This document shows positions 61,537 to 64,000 of a stretch of DNA of 64,000 bases, piece after piece. Under the pieces are notes generated by a model, which saw nothing but the letters and a program-made list of their open reading frames with translations, was not told the origin of the DNA and did no database searches. Numbering within the stretch: position 1 is the first letter of the stretch; the number at the start of each line of letters is the position of its first letter. The DNA lies in contig JAXRKP010000031.1 in assembly GCA_037039925.1 (NCBI GenBank), forward strand, positions 540,272 to 604,271, in the 5' to 3' direction. Source of the DNA: Doris montereyensis. Lineage: Eukaryota > Mollusca > Gastropoda > Nudibranchia > Dorididae. The position numbers were made by a program, and so were the translations under genes.

Positions 61537-63158
61537 GCTATATTGCCAATCAAAGTGCAGTGCAGAACTATGTTGCCAATCAAAGTGCAGTGCAGAACTA
61601 TGTTGCCAATCAAAGTGCAGTGCAGAACTATGTTGCCAATCAAAGTGCAGTAGAGAACTATATTGCCAATCAAAGTGCAGTGCAGAACTATGTTGCCAAT
61701 CAAAGTGCAGTACAGAACTATATTGCCAATCAAAGTGCAGTAGAGAACTGTATTGCCAATCAAAGTGCAGTAGAGAACTGTATTGCCAATCAAAGTGCAG
61801 TACAGAACTATGTTGCCAATCAAAGTGCAGTAGAGAACTATATTGCCAATCAAAGTGCAGTAGAGAACTGTATTGCCAATCAAAGTGCAGTGCAGAACTA
61901 TGTTGCCAATCAAAGTGCAGTAGAGAACTATATTGCCAATCAAAGTGCAGTAGAGAACTGTATTGCCAATCAAAGTGCAGTGCAGAACTATGTTGCCAAT
62001 CAAAGTGCAGTAGAGAACTGTATTGCCAATCAAAGTGCAGTAGAGAACTATATTGCCAATCAAAGTGCAGTACAGAACTGTATTGCCAATCAAAGTGCAG
62101 TGCAGAACTATGTTGCCAATCAAAGTGCAGTAGAGAACTGTATTGCCAATCAAAGTGCAGTAGAGAACTGTATTGCCAATCAAAGTGCAGTACAGAACTA
62201 TGTTGCCAATCAAAGTGCAGTAGAGAACTATGTTGCCAATCAAAGTGCATTACAGAACTATGTTGCCAATCAAAGTGCAGTAGAGAACTGTATTGCCAAT
62301 CAGTGCAGAAAGTTGCCAATCAGTGCAGAACTATGTTGCCAATCAAAGTGCAGTAGAGAACTATGTTGCCAATCAAAGTGCAGTAGAGAACTGTATTGCC
62401 AATCAAAGTGCAGTACAGAACTATGTTGCCAATCAAAGTGCAGTAGAGAACTGTATTGCCAATTAAAGTGCAGTACAGAACTATGTTGCCAATCAAAGTG
62501 CAGTAGAGAACTGTATTGCCAATCAAAGTGCAGTACAGAACTATGTTGCCAATCAAAGTGCAGTAGAGAACTATGTTGCCAATCAAAGTGCAGTAGAGAA
62601 CTGTATTGCCAATCAAAGTGCAGTAGAGAACTGTATTGCCAATCAAAGTGCCAGTACAGAACTATGTTGCAATCAAAGTGCAGTAGAGAACTATGTTGCC
62701 AATCAAAGTGCAGTAGAGAACTATGTTGCCAATCAAAGTGCAGTACAGAACTGTATTGCCAATCAAAGTGCAGTGCAGAACTATGTTGCCAATCAAAGTG
62801 CAGTAGAGAACTATATTGCCAATCAAAGTGCAGTACAGAACTGTATTGCCAATCAAAGTGCAGTGCAGAACTATGTTGCCAATCAAAGTGCAGTAGAGAA
62901 CTGTATTGCCAATCAAAGTGCAGTGCAGAACTATGTTGCCAATCAAAGTGCAGTAGAGAACTATGTTGCCAATCAAAGTGCAGTAGAGAACTATATTGCC
63001 AATCAAAGTGCAGTAGAGAACTAGAATCTGCAGTAGAGAACTATGTTGCCAATCAAAGTGCAGTAGAGAACTATATTGCCAATCAAAGTGCAGTACAGAA
63101 CTGTATTGCCAATCAAAGTGCAGTACAGAACTGTATTGCCAATCAAAGTGCAGTACAT
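61537..63158. repeat. 30-bp minisatellite, about 54 units, each with a CCAAT box
   Basis: Unit: constant TTGCCAATCAAAGTGCAG followed by a variable 12 bp of form T(GC/AG/AC)AGAACT(ATG/ATA/GTA)T. Units are in strict 30-bp register except for short deletions near 62300-62335, 62640-62671 and 63020-63035. Because 30 is divisible by 3 and the unit lacks stops in several frames, open frames of up to 556 codons appear on both strands. These have no splice or homology support and are treated as repeat artefacts. Confidence 0.97.
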
Positions 63159-63159
63159 C

Positions 63160-64000
63160 AGGCCAGTGTTGATCAAGAAGTACTCCAAACAACAGCAAGA
63201 GGTAGGTCTAGGTTTTGCTTGGTTTACTGAACACGGACAAGGTTTTCCACAAAGAATGGATTCATTGGTTTCTAAGTATAGAGCTCCCGTGTGCATGTGG
63301 AACCTAAGGAATCGGAAACTCATTGGAGGTTAGCTTGATCCCTGAGCATTGCTTTTTTGCTGATAAAGAAAAAGAGGTGAAAGTCATCAATATTTAGATA
63401 ATCATTGATGATGATGACTATGCTATTAACTTGGCATTGGTTGATGATGCTTTTATTTAAGACAAGCATATTATATCCCGGATGATATCAAGTACAATTA
63501 TCCAGGTCGTAACCAAATACTCGATATAAGGTTGAACAGGCAGGTGTGAACAATACTATTTCAACTTTTAAATTTATAATATGATTTTATCTGTTGAAAA
63601 TGGCCGCCTAGGTGAATGAAAATTCTACTTGAAGACGGGGAAGCAGTGAAAATTTTCTTGATTAAACGTAATTTCTGGTTGAAAAATTCCTCAAATGATA
63701 ACGATCCGTGATCATTTAGAGCCTGCAAAATACGTTACTCTTAGTAGCCTAGCAACAAAGACTTTGACGCACAAAGAACTGCCATCTCAGAAGTATAGAG
63801 ATAGATGTCCTGAAGCCTTTGCTCTTGCCCATGAAAAAAAAAACCTTACTATTGTGTCTTCAAGTATATTAATAGTCTTTCAAACCACTGTGGAAAAGAA
63901 GATAGCTCTCTTTTGTGAGTTATTTACTCCATTCTTTATGTTAGCCTAAAAATTGAAAATGCTGCAGTTGTTATTATTGGTTTCAGGAAAGCAAAGAACA
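63160..64000. other. Right edge, nothing recognised
   Basis: Unique AT-rich sequence after the array. Short plus frames at 63695-63949 show no known motif. No phosphatase exon is seen. Confidence 0.4.

Noticed and set aside
61537..63158. CRISPR array
   Set aside because: Repeats are directly contiguous with no unique spacers, and the genome is eukaryotic. It is a minisatellite.
61560..63230. Protein-coding gene of 556 codons across the 30-bp array
   Set aside because: The frame stays open only because the unit is a multiple of three without stops. Other frames and the opposite strand are equally open, deletions switch the peptide repeat mid-way, and no splice sites or homology support it.

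Overview
This is eukaryotic nuclear DNA, about 64 kb, AT-rich and intron-rich. Canonical GT/AG splice sites, LINE and tRNA-derived SINE remnants, very long di- and trinucleotide arrays and frequent CTAGATCTAG-type motifs all suggest a metazoan, most likely a lophotrochozoan such as a gastropod mollusc. The organism is inferred from style and gene content, not proved.

Layout. 1-1075 holds a minus-strand LINE fragment running off the left edge. 1.3-8 kb is repeat-dominated: CT and GGAT arrays, a segmental duplication and SINE relics, with one convincing isolated minus-strand exon at 3241-3312. 8.0-15.0 kb is a cluster of triplet arrays around an unrecognised plus-strand coiled-coil gene (10717-10819 plus 12286-14517). 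15.7-16.25 kb is another LINE 3' piece. 16.3-26 kb is mostly non-coding, with a GA array, SINE, polyC run, copies of a dispersed element and one exon-like block at 23.7-23.8 kb.

26133-40248 (minus) is a complete ubiquitin-specific protease of the USP31/USP43 type. It has ten exons, and the Cys, QHD, zinc-ribbon and His boxes are all visible. The reading frame is broken at seven homopolymers; correcting each by one base gives a 1,353-residue frame. 40.5-47.5 kb is intergenic with SINE, LINE and small tandem repeats. 47.7-52.8 kb (plus) carries the MGMT DNA-repair methyltransferase in three coding exons, with a duplicated CRE/E-box module upstream. 52.8-57.6 kb shows no clear gene. 58648-60730 (minus) holds the last four coding exons of a divergent PP1-type phosphatase. 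Its 5' exons are not seen before the window end, so the 30-bp CCAAT-containing minisatellite at 61.5-63.16 kb probably lies in one of its introns.

The recognised genes (deubiquitinase, alkyl-DNA repair, phosphatase) are housekeeping or regulatory and show no sign of a joint pathway. The main items for follow-up are the orphan coiled-coil gene that ends inside a TAA array, the dispersed element with a hammerhead-like core, the CCAAT array, and the many single-base frame breaks that question the quality of the assembly.
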